NCBI GenBank assembly: GCA_022826965.1
Contig: JAJDTU010000010.1
Coordinates: 90,285 to 154,284, forward strand
Length of the DNA: 64,000 bases
Origin: Dehalococcoidia bacterium
GTDB lineage: Bacteria > Chloroflexota > Dehalococcoidia > Bin125
Reading direction: 5' to 3'
Shown in pieces: positions 9,026-18,023 of this stretch. The notes below the pieces were generated by a model, which saw only the letters and a program-made list of their open reading frames with translations, searched no databases and was not told the origin of the DNA. The position numbers were made by a program, and so were the translations under genes. Every line of letters begins with the position of its first letter. Position 1 is the stretch's first letter.

Positions 9026-9460
9026 CTACGCTTGCGGCCTGCGATCCGGCACGATCTCGGTCAGGATCCCGCCCGCGGTCTTCGGGTGGAAGAACGAGGC
9101 GGTGATCTCATCGATCGGCCCACCGAAGTCGATGTAGTTGAGCCCGCGTTCCATGAACAGCTTGGTGTCGCCCACGACGTCCGTCGACCCGTAGCCCAGG
9201 TGATGCAGCCCGGGTCCGCGACGCTCCAGGTACCTGCCGATCCCGCTGACGTTGTCCTCGGGCAGCAGGATCTCGATCCGCGTCTCGCCGAGGTTGACCT
9301 TGACGAAGAAGATCTTCGTCCGCTCTGGAGCGAAGTAGCCACCCTCCGGGTACGGAGTGCGCTCTGTGTCTCGCAGCAGGCCCAATTGGTCAACCAGTAC
9401 CGACGTCGCTTCTTCCAGCGAGTTCGCCACGATTCCCACGTGATCGAGATATGTAATCAT
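9026..9460 (-). CDS. Methylmalonyl-CoA epimerase-like VOC protein
   Basis: A 144-residue vicinal-oxygen-chelate protein of methylmalonyl-CoA epimerase size. Metal-ligand blocks are visible: LDHVGIV at the start, RIEILLP in the middle, GLHHLGY and the terminal TEIVP. It would interconvert (R)- and (S)-methylmalonyl-CoA in propionate/branched-chain metabolism. The start at 9460 (MITYLDHVG) is set by homology; the longer open frame upstream has no family similarity. A biotin-dependent carboxylase gene heads the same operon, which supports a propionyl-CoA role, but no mutase is in the window and other VOC functions are possible. Confidence 0.75.
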   Translation of the reverse strand: MITYLDHVGIVANSLEEATSVLVDQLGLLRDTERTPYPEGGYFAPERTKIFFVKVNLGETRIEILLPEDNVSGIGRYLERRGPGLHHLGYGSTDVVGDTKLFMERGLNYIDFGGPIDEITASFFHPKTAGGILTEIVPDRRPQA

Positions 9461-9549
9461 GCCCGCCCCTCTCAACTCGTCGTCGAATCGTCCGACGATG
9501 GCGCCAAGATAATCGACTGTCCAGGGCCTGCTGACACTATGGCAGAGGC

Positions 9550-10983
9550 CTATTGCAGGCGACGCAGGGTCGGCGAGAAGCTGCCGAACAGCATCAGCGC
9601 GGCCAATAGTGCGGCGGCGACGACAAACACGGTGAGCCGCACCCCGACTAACTCCGCCGCGATGCCCAGCACGAACACGCCGCCCTGCATCAACGCGAAC
9701 TGCATCATCAGCACCGACATCGCGCGTCCGCGATAGGCCGGCTCGGCCTGTTCTTGGATGAGCGCCGAGGCCATCGCCATCCGTCCAGACTGCCCGATGC
9801 CCATCAGGATCATGATCGGCAGACTCAACCAGATCCACGGTGAAATCGCTACCCCCAGCGTCGCTCCGCCGACAAAGACGCCCATCAGGATCAAGAGCTT
9901 GCCCCGACCGCTGCGCCGGAGCGAGGCGATGATCAGCGCCGCCAGGAACGCTCCAATCGCCGAGAACGTCATGAACAACGCGGCCAATGCCGGTCCGGCG
10001 TCGAACGCGTCCTGGACGAATCCCGGTAGCAGACCCTGGAATGGCATGCCCAGCACCGAGACGCAGAACGAGAGCAACAGGATCATCCTCAGCACACGGT
10101 GCCGGGCGATGTAGCGGAAACCGTCGGCGATGTCGCCCATCGCCTCCCGCAGTCCGCCGCCGCCGCGTCCTGCCTGCGCCGCCACCGTCGGAATCGGCAG
10201 CATCGTCAGGATCGCCAGCGCGTAGCAGCCGGCCATCACGTAGAACGTCACGCCGGCGCCGGCCGTGGCCAGCAATGCTCCGCCGATCAATGGCGCGGCG
10301 AACTGCATGATGTTCATCGCTGCCGTGTTCAGCGCCACACCGTTCATGATCCGTTCCCTGGAGACGATCTCCGAGACCATCGCCTGCCGAGCCGGGACCA
10401 TCAGCGCGACGAGGATTCCTTGCGAGACCGCCGAGATCAGCAGGTGCCAGAACTCGAGGATGCCCAGGATCGCCAGCGTGCCGATGATGAACGCGTTGAG
10501 GAAGCCGACGAATTGGAAGATCTGGGTCACCGACTTCTTGGGAAAGCGGTCGGCCAGCACGCCACCGTACGGACCCAGGGCAAACTGAACAGCGCCGCTC
10601 ACGAGCGCCACCAGCCCCATCGCCGCGTAGGAGTCAGTCAGTTCATAGACGAGAAACGAGCGGACAAACATCTGTCCGATCGCCGAATACATCTGTCCCA
10701 GGGTCGAGACGAAGAACCAGCGAAAGGCGGGTTCGCGAAACGACTCGAACGTCCGTACCCGCCGCCCGAAGACCCGTATCGGCGGCGAGTCGGTGGGTGC
10801 GGCAGCCCCCGCGTTCTCTCCCCGCGCGGAGCGGGCGGAGATGTCACGGAGTGACAGAGGGGGGCTCCCCACCGGCTGCCCCCGTGAACCGTCGGGCCCG
10901 TTCGGCTCGGCGTCCGTTGAGTGGTGTTGGTGCTGTCCGGCGCGCCGCGCAACGACTGACTCGGACGGCGGCCTAGCCGCCAT
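9550..10983 (-). CDS. MFS transporter, enterobactin-exporter (EntS)-like class, with odd N-terminal extension
   Basis: A major facilitator with about 12 hydrophobic segments beginning near residue 85 (FRWFFVSTLGQMYSAIGQM) and the A-motif-like loop GGVLADRFPKK. It belongs to the large MFS_3/EntS-like exporter class; the substrate is unknown. The first ~75 residues are hydrophilic and low-complexity, and part of them (SPPLSLRDISARSARGE) is the translation of a copy of the dispersed palindromic repeat at 10814-10868. No ATG or GTG lies between the repeat and the first membrane helix, so translation seems to pass through the repeat, unless an undetected start is used. It overlaps the flavin reductase gene by 11 bases. 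Confidence 0.85.
   Translation of the reverse strand: MAARPPSESVVARRAGQHQHHSTDAEPNGPDGSRGQPVGSPPLSLRDISARSARGENAGAAAPTDSPPIRVFGRRVRTFESFREPAFRWFFVSTLGQMYSAIGQMFVRSFLVYELTDSYAAMGLVALVSGAVQFALGPYGGVLADRFPKKSVTQIFQFVGFLNAFIIGTLAILGILEFWHLLISAVSQGILVALMVPARQAMVSEIVSRERIMNGVALNTAAMNIMQFAAPLIGGALLATAGAGVTFYVMAGCYALAILTMLPIPTVAAQAGRGGGGLREAMGDIADGFRYIARHRVLRMILLLSFCVSVLGMPFQGLLPGFVQDAFDAGPALAALFMTFSAIGAFLAALIIASLRRSGRGKLLILMGVFVGGATLGVAISPWIWLSLPIMILMGIGQSGRMAMASALIQEQAEPAYRGRAMSVLMMQFALMQGGVFVLGIAAELVGVRLTVFVVAAALLAALMLFGSFSPTLRRLQ
10814..10868 (-). repeat. Two-hairpin palindromic repeat, copy a (inside MFS coding region)
   Basis: A copy of the dispersed element: a C-run/G-run stem followed by TGTCAC-GGA-GTGACA and a G-run. 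It lies in frame inside the N-terminal part of the MFS gene. The first stem has mismatches, so it may be decaying. The strand given is that of the host gene; the element itself reads CTCCCC to GAGGGG on the plus strand. Confidence 0.8.
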
Positions 10984-11767
10984 AGTGCCAGCCGGTGTAG
11001 AGCGAGGTCAGCGGCCCCTCGTCGATCGGCAGCGCATCGCCGTCGAACACCCGGCACAACGCGAGCACATGCTCGCCGACTGGTATGAACTGCTGCGCTT
11101 CGGCAGCGATCCAGGCCAACGAGTCCTCCAGCACCGGCGCGCCGTCGCCGAGTTGTGGATGCTCAAGCTGTACGTAGCCGACCCCGCGCATCTTGTCCGG
11201 CGCGGCGAACTCCGCCGAACGCCCCTCGATCTTCGATGGATCGGTCGGCTGCAGGAAGCGAGCTGCCAGGTCCATGCCCGATTCGGGCAGCAGACTGACG
11301 GTCAGCTGGCGCGTCTCGCGCACGTTGCGCAGCGACGCTGCGTCGCGCTCGAACGACACGCAGATGATTCGTGGCCGGAATGAGACCTGCATCACCCAGT
11401 CGGCGACCATCGCGTTCGCCTTGCCCTCAGGCGTCACTGTGCCGACCACGTAGATCCCGTAGGGCAGATGCTGCAGCGCCGACCGTATTCGCACGTCCTG
11501 GCGGCGCTCGCGTGTCGTCAACGCCCGATCATTCCGCGGCGCTTCGTCGATTCCCACATCGATTGTCGGAGTATCGGAGCCCAGCAACAAATCGACCGCC
11601 GCGTTGAGCTCCAGCATCCGCACGCCGGCCGCGTCGTCATCCGGATTGGCGTCGGGATGGTAGATCCGCGCCAGGCGGCGATATCGATCACGAATCGTGT
11701 CCCGGTCGGCCGTCAGCCCCACGCCCAGGAGCGCTGCTGCATCTGCCGCCGTACTGGGAATCGGCAT
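10973..11767 (-). CDS. J-domain / flavin reductase (FMN-binding split barrel) fusion
   Basis: A 264-residue protein with two unrelated domains. Residues 8 to about 64 form a DnaJ-type J-domain with the diagnostic HPD tripeptide (H37-P38-D39) between two helices (RDRYRRLARIYHPD... and GVRMLELNAAVDLL). Residues ~85-264 are a flavin-reductase-like split barrel (LPYGIYVVGTVT; ADWVMQVSFRPRIICVSF; RQLTVSLLP), expected to bind FMN and support NAD(P)H:flavin reduction. No zinc or client-binding region of classical DnaJ is present. A plausible inference is that the J-domain recruits Hsp70 to the reductase or to a flavin-dependent partner enzyme. It lies in a nine-gene operon between an S9 peptidase and an MFS exporter. 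Confidence 0.85.
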   Translation of the reverse strand: MPIPSTAADAAALLGVGLTADRDTIRDRYRRLARIYHPDANPDDDAAGVRMLELNAAVDLLLGSDTPTIDVGIDEAPRNDRALTTRERRQDVRIRSALQHLPYGIYVVGTVTPEGKANAMVADWVMQVSFRPRIICVSFERDAASLRNVRETRQLTVSLLPESGMDLAARFLQPTDPSKIEGRSAEFAAPDKMRGVGYVQLEHPQLGDGAPVLEDSLAWIAAEAQQFIPVGEHVLALCRVFDGDALPIDEGPLTSLYTGWHYGG

Positions 11768-11775
11768 AGCGTCTC

Positions 11776-13893
11776 CTACCCCCTGCCCTTCAGGTGACGC
11801 TCGAAATAGCGAGCGACCCGGCGCTCCTGATACTCGAGTCCCGCCTGATCTCGGGGCATGTGACGCTCCTCCGGGAACATCAGCAAATCGTAGTCGCGAT
11901 CTGCCGAGGTCAGCGCCGTGATCAATCGTGCCGTATGCCGGAAGTGAACGTTTTCATCAACGCCGCCGTGAATGAGCAGCAGGCGACCTTGCAGCTTCTC
12001 GACATGGGTCAGTAGCGAGCCCTCGCGGTAGCCCTCCGCGTTGTTCTGCGGCGTGCCCATGTAGCGCTCGGTGTAGCCGGTGTCGTACCCGTCCCAGTCC
12101 GAGACCGGAGCGCCCGACACGCCAACCTTGAACAGGTCCGGCCGGCGCAGCATCGACATCACCGTCATGTAGCCCCCGTAGGACCAACCGTAGACGCCGA
12201 CCCGCTCGGCGTCCGCCGTCCCCTCCGAGACCAATTGATCCACCGCCGCCGCCTGGTCGTCCACCTCGATCGTGCCCATCTGTCGATGCAGGTGAGCCTC
12301 AAACTTAAGGCCGCGTCCCGCCATGCCACGATTATCCAGCTTGAGCACGAGAAATCCCTGCTGCGCCAGGTACTGCGCACGCAAGTCGACCGTCAGTCCC
12401 CACGCATCCAGCACCGTCTGCGCATGAGGTCCGCCGTACACCGCCACGAGCAGTGGTTTGGGGCCGTCATCGTCAGGTCGGTACAGCGCCCCGTACAAGG
12501 TCGTGCCGTCGGCGGCTGAGAATGTGCGCAGCTCCGGAGGAGCGACACCCAGTCCCGGTGCGGACACCTCGGACTGGTACAACGTCCGCCGCTCCGACCC
12601 GTCTGTTGCTACGAGTGCGATAGCCGGAGGCGACCCCAGCGACGAACTGAACATCGCCAACCACTTACCGTCCTTCGACAGGGAAGCCCCGTGCAGACCC
12701 CCGGGCTCGGAGAGCGTCTCGATTGCGCCGCCCGCCAGCGATACCCGTTCGACCCGCCGCTCCAGCGCCGACCCGCGCGTGCTGTTGAAGTAGACCCAGC
12801 CAGCGTCCTCGTCGACGCCGATCGTGCCGTCCACCATCCACTCGCCCTCGGTCAAGGAGCGAATCAGCTCGCCATCGGCGGCATGCAGAGAAAGATGTCG
12901 AAAGCCTGATGCCTCAGACGACCAGAGGAACGTTCCGTCCTTCAGCGCCTGCGCGTCGTCGGCCACATTGATCCACGGTTCCTGCACCTCATCAATCAGC
13001 GTCACGCTGGTCTCGTCGTGGAACGCCAGCAGCCGAAGTCCCTTCTGTTCTCGGTCGACCCACTGCGCCACCAGTCGCTCTCCGCCGTCTCCATTCGGCG
13101 ACCAGGCGACGCGGACGAGGTATCCGTCCTCTTCGGGCAACGACAGTTGCGCGTCCTCGCCGCTCGCCACATCTACCAGGCGGAGGGACACGCGCGGGTT
13201 CTCGCCCCCCGCGAACGGGTAGCGGTGCGTTTCCACATCAACACCGTCGCTGCCCTGGTGCACAATCGGATACGGAGCAATATGGCGCTCGTCCGCCTTC
13301 AGGTAGCCAATCCGACCGTCGCCGGACCACCAGTGACCGCGCAACAGACCAAACTCTTCCTGCGCGATGTAGTCGGGCAGCCCGTGACTGAGGCCATCCT
13401 CGGCCCCATTCGTCAACTGACGCGCCTCCGACAATCCATCGACCGCCATCACAAAGAGCTCGCCGCCGCGCACGAACGACAGCTGGGTTCCGTCGGGGCT
13501 GAGACTGGGTGTCAAGGCGCCCTCGCTACCTGCCAGTTCTCGCAGCGGCTCGCCATCGACGGAGACCCGCACCTGAGGACCGGGAATCATCAACACCGGG
13601 ACCGCTGAATCCCGAGCCCAGGTGTACGCCGACACACCCAGTTCGCGTGTCCTCGTGCGTTCGCGCAGCAGCTCTTCCTCGCGCGACATCGGTGCCTCGG
13701 CGCCGGGCCCGGCGAGGACCGAACGTGCTCCCGTCGTCACGTCAATCTGCCAGAGAGAACGCACCAGGCCGCCATCGGCGGCGTGCAGCCAGTTGACTGC
13801 GGAACTGTCCGGTGTGAACCCAACCATGCCAGGCGCGTCCATGCCCGGCCGCGGGTAGCTGGCGACATCCGAGATCGTCAGCCGCTCAGCCAT
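11776..13893 (-). CDS. S9 family peptidase (dipeptidyl peptidase IV / acylaminoacyl peptidase-like)
   Basis: A 705-residue serine peptidase: an N-terminal beta-propeller region (DPP4-type) up to about residue 440, then an alpha/beta-hydrolase domain. Catalytic Ser is S571 in GWSYGGYM; the Asp is in GGVDENVHF and the His in ERHMPRDQ. DRGMAGRG-like sequence NRGMAGRG precedes the active site as in DPP4 relatives. It would cut N-terminal dipeptides or acyl-amino acids from oligopeptides. There is no signal peptide, so it is probably cytoplasmic. The ATG at 13893 gives an eight-base overlap with the aminopeptidase P gene (ATGGCTGA), suggesting coupled production of two peptidases. Confidence 0.92.
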   Translation of the reverse strand: MAERLTISDVASYPRPGMDAPGMVGFTPDSSAVNWLHAADGGLVRSLWQIDVTTGARSVLAGPGAEAPMSREEELLRERTRTRELGVSAYTWARDSAVPVLMIPGPQVRVSVDGEPLRELAGSEGALTPSLSPDGTQLSFVRGGELFVMAVDGLSEARQLTNGAEDGLSHGLPDYIAQEEFGLLRGHWWSGDGRIGYLKADERHIAPYPIVHQGSDGVDVETHRYPFAGGENPRVSLRLVDVASGEDAQLSLPEEDGYLVRVAWSPNGDGGERLVAQWVDREQKGLRLLAFHDETSVTLIDEVQEPWINVADDAQALKDGTFLWSSEASGFRHLSLHAADGELIRSLTEGEWMVDGTIGVDEDAGWVYFNSTRGSALERRVERVSLAGGAIETLSEPGGLHGASLSKDGKWLAMFSSSLGSPPAIALVATDGSERRTLYQSEVSAPGLGVAPPELRTFSAADGTTLYGALYRPDDDGPKPLLVAVYGGPHAQTVLDAWGLTVDLRAQYLAQQGFLVLKLDNRGMAGRGLKFEAHLHRQMGTIEVDDQAAAVDQLVSEGTADAERVGVYGWSYGGYMTVMSMLRRPDLFKVGVSGAPVSDWDGYDTGYTERYMGTPQNNAEGYREGSLLTHVEKLQGRLLLIHGGVDENVHFRHTARLITALTSADRDYDLLMFPEERHMPRDQAGLEYQERRVARYFERHLKGRG

Positions 13894-15292
13894 TGGCAGC
13901 GCCCAAGCCGTCACGTCGGATCGCTTCGATCTCGTCCGCCGACTTCGGCAGCGCCTCGCTCATCACCTCGCAACCGTCGCCGGTAATCAACACATCATCC
14001 TCAATCCGAATTCCGCCGAAGTCGAGCAGGCCATCGACGACATCCCAGTTCACCATCTCCGCGTATCGTTCTCGACGCGCCGGGTCGGTCAGCAACGCCG
14101 GAACGAAGTAGATGCCCGGCTCGATCGTGACCACGTAGCCCGGTGCGAGCGGCAGGTCGGTCCTCAGGTAGGCGAGACCGAACCGATCCTCAGGCACACG
14201 ACCTTCGAGATATCCGGCACAGTCGTGGGTCGAGAGGCCCAGCATGTGTCCGAGTCCGTGAGGAAAGAACAGGGCGTGCGCGTCGGCTGCGACCAGCTCC
14301 TCAACCGACCCACGCAGGATGCCCGCATCGACCAGTCCCTGGGCAATCGTCGCCGACGCCTGCATGTGCAACGACTTGTACTCCACGCCCGGGCCAGCGC
14401 CCGCGATCGCTTCCTGCTGCGCCGCCAGCACCACGTTGTAGAGGTCTCGTTGGATACCTGTGAACTCAGCCGACACCGGGAAGGTCCGCGTCACATCCGA
14501 GGCATAACCCTCGATCTCCGCGCCCGCGTCGATCAGTACCAGTTCCCCGTCAGACATCACCCGCTCTCCCGGCGTCCCATGCAGGATCGCCGAGTTCGGT
14601 CCCGAGCCGACGATCGATCCGTAGGCCGTCCGCGCGCCGCCCCGGCGGAAGAACTCCGCTTCCATCTCAATCTGCAACGCCCGCTCCGTCAGGCCATGGC
14701 GGGCGAGGCGCTGCGCCGCAAGATGCCCAAAGACAGCGGCGTCGACCGCTCGAGTCATCCGATCAAGTTCGACTGCGTCCTTCGCCCGCCGCAGCTCCGC
14801 CAGCGCCTTGCCCAGGCGCTCCGTGGCCTCCTCGTCCACAACCGCCTCAAGCGACGACCACGACTCCACCCCGTACTCGGTCGCACGCAGCTCGACATCC
14901 CGCGAGCCCAGTAGCGCCATGCCTCGCCCGCGCCGCGACTCCAGCCAGCCGGCCAGCTCGGAGCGATCGACCGAGCGCGACACGCCGGTCTCGGCCGCCA
15001 GTTCGTCCGCCGATGGCGGAGCCGACATCCAGACCAGATCCTCTACCGACAGCGATGGCGCGAACAGCGTCCAGCCGTCGCCCGGCTCCCACGCGAGCGC
15101 TGCTCCCGGTTCCGCCACTCCGGTCAGGTACTGGAACTCGGGATGTGCATGAAACTCGTGAAACTGGTCGGTGCCGTCAATCGGAATTGGCAAACTGGCC
15201 GGAATCAACACCGGGCCATCGAACTCGGCGCTCGACCAAGCCGCCTCGACGCGCAGCCGACGCTCGCGCAGGACTTCGGTATCGCTCATCAT
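13886..15292 (-). CDS. pepP: Xaa-Pro aminopeptidase (M24B, PepP-like)
   Basis: A 468-residue aminopeptidase P. All five dinuclear metal ligands are recognisable: LIDAGAE, ASDVTRTFP, the His in FPHGLGH, TIEPGIY and RIEDDV. The N-terminal creatinase-type domain (FQYLTGV) is present. It releases N-terminal residues that precede proline. The ATG at 15292 overlaps the biotin carboxylase stop as ATGATGA; a second in-frame ATG lies one codon on. With the S9 peptidase downstream it could form a proline-peptide degradation pair. Confidence 0.92.
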   Translation of the reverse strand: MMSDTEVLRERRLRVEAAWSSAEFDGPVLIPASLPIPIDGTDQFHEFHAHPEFQYLTGVAEPGAALAWEPGDGWTLFAPSLSVEDLVWMSAPPSADELAAETGVSRSVDRSELAGWLESRRGRGMALLGSRDVELRATEYGVESWSSLEAVVDEEATERLGKALAELRRAKDAVELDRMTRAVDAAVFGHLAAQRLARHGLTERALQIEMEAEFFRRGGARTAYGSIVGSGPNSAILHGTPGERVMSDGELVLIDAGAEIEGYASDVTRTFPVSAEFTGIQRDLYNVVLAAQQEAIAGAGPGVEYKSLHMQASATIAQGLVDAGILRGSVEELVAADAHALFFPHGLGHMLGLSTHDCAGYLEGRVPEDRFGLAYLRTDLPLAPGYVVTIEPGIYFVPALLTDPARRERYAEMVNWDVVDGLLDFGGIRIEDDVLITGDGCEVMSEALPKSADEIEAIRRDGLGAANG

Positions 15293-17187
15293 GGCGCTCC
15301 TAGCTCGATCAGCACATCGTCCTCGTCGACCGACGATCCTGCTGCTGTGTGAATCGCCGAGACCACGCCGCCGTTCGGCGCGCTCAGCAGATGCTCGATC
15401 TTCATTGCCTCCATGATCGCGAGTGTCTGGCCCGGCGCAACCTCGTCGCCCACCGCGACGAGAACCTCGATCATCGTGCCGGGCATGGGCGCGCGAACCA
15501 CATTGGCGCCCGAAGCCCGGCTCCGTCCGGCGCCGGTCCGAATCCGACGCTCCCGCAGGAACACCCAGCGCCGATTCGCGTGGCTGACCACGACGCCGTT
15601 TGCAGAAACCTCCGCCGACCAGTCGCGCCCGGTTGGAGCCGGTATCACGTCGCCATCGTCAACTGAAGCCGACCATCCGTCAGATGATCGTCGCAGCCGG
15701 ACCTCGTGGGCTTGACCATGACGCAGATACTTGCGGACCAACTCGCCCGACGATCGCCAAGCGCCATCCGATACCTCTGCGAGCGCTGCGGCGCCCAGCG
15801 CCTCAGCAGGCACGGGCCTCCCCGCGAGTTCGACCCGATCCAGCCAGCCAATGTCGACCGCGCCGGCGCCAAAATCATCCGAGGCCAGTACGGCGGAGAG
15901 CTGAGCCAGATTGGTCGTGACTCCGTCGATCGCCCACGCATCCAGCGCCTCCGAAGAACGCGCCAGCGCCGCCGCCCGATCCTCAGCGTGGACGATCGTC
16001 TTGGCCAACATCGGGTCGTAGTGCGCCGTCACGACATCGCCCGAGGTCGGGCCCGAGTCGTGCCGCGCCCGATCGTCGAGCGGCTCGAACCACCGCAATC
16101 GGCCAGTCGACGGCACGTAACCGCGCGACGGATCTTCGGCGTAAATCCGAGTCTCGATCGCATGGCCTGCGAACGAGACATCGTCCTGCGAGATCGGTAG
16201 CGGTTCGCCTTCTGCGACGCGAAGCTGCAGTTCGACCAGGTCGAGGCCGGTCAGCATCTCTGTGACCGGATGCTCCACCTGGATACGCGCATTCACCTCC
16301 AGGAACATGAACTCGCCGTCGGGCATCAGCATGAACTCGACGGTGCCAGCTCCGACATATCCGGCCGCGTGGCAGACCTGCAACGCCGCGTCGCCCAGCC
16401 GTGCGCGCAGCGCATCGTCGACCGCCGGGGAGGGCGTCTCCTCGATCACCTTTTGCCGCCGACGCTGGACCGAGCAATCGCGTTCACCCAGGTGGACGCC
16501 ATGGCCGTGGGCGTCGAAGATCACCTGGACCTCGACGTGCCGACCTTCCGACAGCGCCCGTTCGACCAACAACCGTCCGTCGCCGAAGGCCGCCTGCGCC
16601 TCGCGCCGAGCGCCGGCCACAGCGGCCTCGATACCGTCGGGCGCATCGTCTTCGCTGCGGATCAGGCGCATACCGCGCCCGCCGCCGCCCGCGGCCGCTT
16701 TGATCATGATTGGCAATCCCATCGCGCCAATCTCCGCAGCCAGCGCGGCGTCACCTTCGTCCTCCTCCACCCCCTCGGCGACCGGTACGCCGGCCTGAAC
16801 CGCAAGACGACGCGCCGACACCTTGTCGCCCAACGCGTCAATCACCGCCGCCGGCGGCCCGATCCACGTCAGTCCAGCCTCAACCACCGCCTGCGCGAAG
16901 TCGGCTCGCTCGGAGAGGAAGCCGTAGCCGGGATGAACTGAATCTGCGCCCGACGACTTCGCCGCGTCGACGATCGACGCAATGTTCAGGTAGCTCTCGC
17001 TGGCAGGAGATCGACCGATTCGCACTGCGTCGTCCGCTGCCGAGACGTGAGGAGCCGATCGATCGACATCGGAGTACACGGCGACCGTTCGCACGCCCAG
17101 CTTGCGGCAGGTACGGATGATCCGTGATGCGATCTCGCCGCGATTGGCAATCAGGACACTCACGGGCTGCCGCGTTGCCTCGGTCAT
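15289..17187 (-). CDS. Biotin carboxylase with biotin carboxyl carrier domain (acyl-CoA carboxylase alpha subunit)
   Basis: A 632-residue ATP-dependent biotin carboxylase fused to a biotinyl domain. N-terminal VLIANRGEIASRII, HPGYGFLSE, the ATP-grasp glycine loop (AAAGGGGRGM) and FLEVNARIQVEHPVTE show the carboxylase; the C-terminal EAMKIEH is the biotin attachment site. It matches propionyl/acetyl/methylcrotonyl-CoA carboxylase alpha subunits. No carboxyltransferase subunit lies in the window, so the holoenzyme partner must be elsewhere. First gene of the nine-gene operon running to 5590. An epimerase-like gene in the operon favours propionyl-CoA as substrate, but this is only contextual. 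Confidence 0.93.
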   Translation of the reverse strand: MTEATRQPVSVLIANRGEIASRIIRTCRKLGVRTVAVYSDVDRSAPHVSAADDAVRIGRSPASESYLNIASIVDAAKSSGADSVHPGYGFLSERADFAQAVVEAGLTWIGPPAAVIDALGDKVSARRLAVQAGVPVAEGVEEDEGDAALAAEIGAMGLPIMIKAAAGGGGRGMRLIRSEDDAPDGIEAAVAGARREAQAAFGDGRLLVERALSEGRHVEVQVIFDAHGHGVHLGERDCSVQRRRQKVIEETPSPAVDDALRARLGDAALQVCHAAGYVGAGTVEFMLMPDGEFMFLEVNARIQVEHPVTEMLTGLDLVELQLRVAEGEPLPISQDDVSFAGHAIETRIYAEDPSRGYVPSTGRLRWFEPLDDRARHDSGPTSGDVVTAHYDPMLAKTIVHAEDRAAALARSSEALDAWAIDGVTTNLAQLSAVLASDDFGAGAVDIGWLDRVELAGRPVPAEALGAAALAEVSDGAWRSSGELVRKYLRHGQAHEVRLRRSSDGWSASVDDGDVIPAPTGRDWSAEVSANGVVVSHANRRWVFLRERRIRTGAGRSRASGANVVRAPMPGTMIEVLVAVGDEVAPGQTLAIMEAMKIEHLLSAPNGGVVSAIHTAAGSSVDEDDVLIELGAP

Positions 17188-17195
17188 GCCCTGAG

Positions 17196-17222
17196 TCTAT
17201 CCCCGAGGCCTTCGCCGATAGA
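17196..17222. promoter_or_regulatory. Inverted repeat in a 47-bp divergent promoter region
   Basis: TCTATC (17196-17201) and GATAGA (17217-17222) are perfect inverted arms separated by 15 bases, in the only 47 bases between the divergent carboxylase operon and the IMP cyclohydrolase gene. It could be an operator acting on both. No regulator is recognisable nearby. Confidence 0.3.
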
Positions 17223-17234
17223 TACTCTGAGACC

Positions 17235-17984
17235 ATGACCACCCAGATTGACGAGCTCCACGTCTACGCCGAGCAGAACTTTGGTCGACACCTGCTCGCC
17301 AACAGCTATCCCGGCCGGGGCATCGTGGTCGGGCGCCTCAAGTCCGACACCGACGAGGATCGCTGGGTTCAGATCTACTGGATCATGGGACGCAGCGAAC
17401 ACAGCCGGAATCGCCGCTTTGTGATCGGAGGCGACAAGGACGAGGAACTGCGCACGGAGGCGCGCGATCCAGCGTTGCTCAGCGATCCAACCAACATCAT
17501 CTACGACGCGATGCTGGAATCGCCGGACCTCTACTACGTCTCCAACGGCAACCACACGCACACGATGAAGGGTGCGATCGAGTGCGCAGCCCGCCTGGAA
17601 GACGCACTCGCCGTCCGCGAGCGCGAGGACGACGCACCGAACTACACCCCGCGCATCGCGGCGATGCTCGATCTCCGTGGACAGGGCGAACTCAGCTTTG
17701 CCATCCTTCGCGCCAACGCCGCCAACCACGACGAGACCGACCGCATCGTCTGGCGCTTCCCATTTCCGCCGAAGGGTCTCGGCTACGGAATCACCACGTA
17801 CCGGCACGACGGCAACCCGTTACCCGCCTTCGCCGGAGACCCGCTCTGGCTACCGCTCTCGGGAACACCAGAAGACGTCGCTAATACCTACTGGAACGCC
17901 CTCGACCAGGATAACAAGATCGCGTTGGCAGTCAAAGTCATTCAAGACGGCAAATCCCGCATCATCCTCCGCCAACCGCCCTAA
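17235..17984 (+). CDS. IMP cyclohydrolase, archaeal PurO type
   Basis: A 249-residue protein matching the IMP_cyclohyd (PurO) family rather than bacterial PurH: NSYPGRGIVVGR at residues 22-33, the segment QIYWIMGRSEHSRNR near residue 55, YYVSNGNHT and a C-terminal FAGDPLWLPL. PurO closes the ring of FAICAR to IMP in purine synthesis. The ATG at 17235 begins the homology; the upstream open frame belongs to the opposite-strand gene. It stands alone, divergent from the biotin carboxylase operon. Whether it works in purine synthesis or in a related cyclisation cannot be told, as no other pur gene is in the window. Confidence 0.82.
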   Translation: MTTQIDELHVYAEQNFGRHLLANSYPGRGIVVGRLKSDTDEDRWVQIYWIMGRSEHSRNRRFVIGGDKDEELRTEARDPALLSDPTNIIYDAMLESPDLYYVSNGNHTHTMKGAIECAARLEDALAVREREDDAPNYTPRIAAMLDLRGQGELSFAILRANAANHDETDRIVWRFPFPPKGLGYGITTYRHDGNPLPAFAGDPLWLPLSGTPEDVANTYWNALDQDNKIALAVKVIQDGKSRIILRQPP

Positions 17985-18023
17985 GACCGCCCAATCGGAG
18001 ACCTCCGCGCAACCGGTATCACC

